Shown: positions 51,917 through 52,562 of the stretch, one piece after another
Position numbering within the stretch: the first letter of the stretch is position 1
Layout of the letters: each line of letters starts with the position of its first letter
From: Bacteroidota bacterium
Lineage (GTDB): Bacteria > Bacteroidota > Bacteroidia > NS11-12g > UBA955
Direction: 5' to 3'
Assembly (NCBI GenBank): GCA_016868785.1
Contig: VGFS01000012.1
Location: 1-52,562 of the forward strand
DNA: 52,562 nt
Translations under genes and position numbers: made by a program
Notes under the pieces: model-generated
Seen by the model: the letters and a program-made list of their open reading frames with translations, nothing else
The model's database searches: none
Told to the model about the DNA's origin: nothing

Positions 51917-52562
51917 ATGGACCACGAAGAAGAACTGGAATCAACCCAAGATGAATCAGAACAATCTCCCACGGGTGCTAGCCTCGGCGAGGTTCGGGCG
52001 GTAGGCGGGATGTATAAAGACTGGTTTGTGGAGTATGCCAGTTACGTGATTTTGGAGCGCGCCATTCCGGCATTGGAAGATGGTTTGAAGCCTGTACAGC
52101 GCAGGATTTTGCATGCCATGTACGAAATGGATGACGGTCGCTACAACAAGGTGGCCAACATCATCGGTTCTACCATGGCGTATCATCCCCATGGCGATGC
52201 TGCCATCGGCGATGCCCTGGTGAACTTGGGCCAGAAGGAATTGCTGATCGATACCCAAGGTAACTGGGGAGACATCAGAACGGGCGACAGTGCTGCGGCA
52301 CCGCGATACATTGAAGCGCGCTTGAGTGCCTTTGCCAAAGAAGTGGCTTTCAATGAAAAGACCACCAATTGGCAGTTGAGCTACGACGGTAGAAAGCGCG
52401 AGCCAGTGACCTTGCCCATGAAGTTTCCATTGTTGTTGGCGCAAGGTGTTGAGGGGATTGCGGTGGGTTTGAGTACCAAGATCATGCCCCACAATTTCTT
52501 GGAGTTGTGTGAGGCCAGCATCGATGTATTGCGTGGCAAGAAAATCAATTTATTGCCCGATT
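51917..52562 (+). CDS. parC: DNA topoisomerase IV subunit A, N-terminal part (3' truncated by window)
   Basis: The frame is open to the end of the window (215 complete codons). After an acidic N-terminal leader (MDHEEELESTQDESEQ), it shows 'EYASYVILERAIPALEDGLKPVQRR', 'GSTMAYHPHGDAAIGDALV' and 'AAAPRYIEARLS', in which the Tyr is the catalytic residue that attacks DNA. This is the GyrA/ParC breakage-reunion domain. The Bacteroidota protein of this type pairs with the B subunit encoded at 21760-23655. The ATG at 51917 follows a GATTTGAAATTGC stretch with only a poor -7 resemblance. Confidence 0.93.
   Translation, partial: MDHEEELESTQDESEQSPTGASLGEVRAVGGMYKDWFVEYASYVILERAIPALEDGLKPVQRRILHAMYEMDDGRYNKVANIIGSTMAYHPHGDAAIGDALVNLGQKELLIDTQGNWGDIRTGDSAAAPRYIEARLSAFAKEVAFNEKTTNWQLSYDGRKREPVTLPMKFPLLLAQGVEGIAVGLSTKIMPHNFLELCEASIDVLRGKKINLLPD

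Overview
The window looks like a chromosomal segment of a member of the Bacteroidota, probably a free-living aerobic lineage. The evidence is: three secreted proteins with type IX secretion (T9SS) C-terminal sorting domains (type A at 5010-5690 and 33302-37750, type B at 9090-13598); a 287-residue primary sigma factor without region 1.1; a Bacteroidota-type GSCFA protein; many genes preceded by the Bacteroidota -7 promoter element TAnnTTTG; and few clear Shine-Dalgarno sequences. There is no phage, insertion sequence, CRISPR array, rRNA or tRNA that I can see, and no gene-free gap longer than about 300 bases. Coding density is high and most genes are core metabolism or envelope functions.

Layout. 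1-3613: end of a surface-polysaccharide region, with the tail of a flippase-like membrane protein and a four-gene minus-strand nonulosonic (sialic-acid-like) sugar operon: SpsF-type cytidylyltransferase, NeuB-type synthase, KdsC-type phosphatase, and a protein resembling MptE/DUF115 and GT42 sialyltransferases. 3684-8972: adk, a YjjG-type nucleotidase, a small T9SS protein, a membrane-anchored VWA protein and mnmA. 9090-13598: a 1502-residue PKD-repeat surface protein with an IgGFc-binding-like head. 13782-18612 (minus): rpoD, feoB, feoA, aroE and a DedA protein. 18680-23655: a tiny lipoprotein, ahcY, a polytopic membrane protein and the topoisomerase IV B subunit.

23728-29839 is a compact plus-strand molybdenum-cofactor operon: lipoprotein, moaA, moeA, a TauE/SafE-type permease, moaD, moeB, moaE and a moaC-moaB fusion. 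Together they cover GTP to cyclic pyranopterin monophosphate, sulfur transfer to molybdopterin, and molybdate insertion. 29842-38863 holds a carboxypeptidase-regulatory-like protein, a chromate transporter whose 5' end overlaps a divergent lipoprotein, a GSCFA protein, a 1482-residue beta-helix/PKD T9SS protein, a small membrane protein and another lipoprotein. 39072-42449 is the fused B12-dependent acyl-CoA mutase IcmF.

42531-46282 carries a hydrolase lipoprotein, an exported protein, a scar made of the 3' remnants of a DODA-type dioxygenase gene and of tex, and hutU. 46287-48388: a MazF/antitoxin pair, an atypical short-chain dehydrogenase and a flavin reductase-like protein. 48448-51747 (minus): a sigma-54 activator, an LptE-like lipoprotein, a Pro/Glu-rich TPR-like protein and secG, linking envelope assembly to regulation. 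The window ends inside the topoisomerase IV A subunit gene (51917 onward).

The points I would check first are the candidate nonulosonate transferase at 361-1296, the double-gene deletion scar at 44342-44562, the recurrent TAnnTTTG element placed 4-6 bases before start codons (leaderless transcription), the permease embedded in the molybdenum-cofactor operon, and the short-chain dehydrogenase without its catalytic tyrosine. All protein assignments come from reading motifs by eye; no database search was run.
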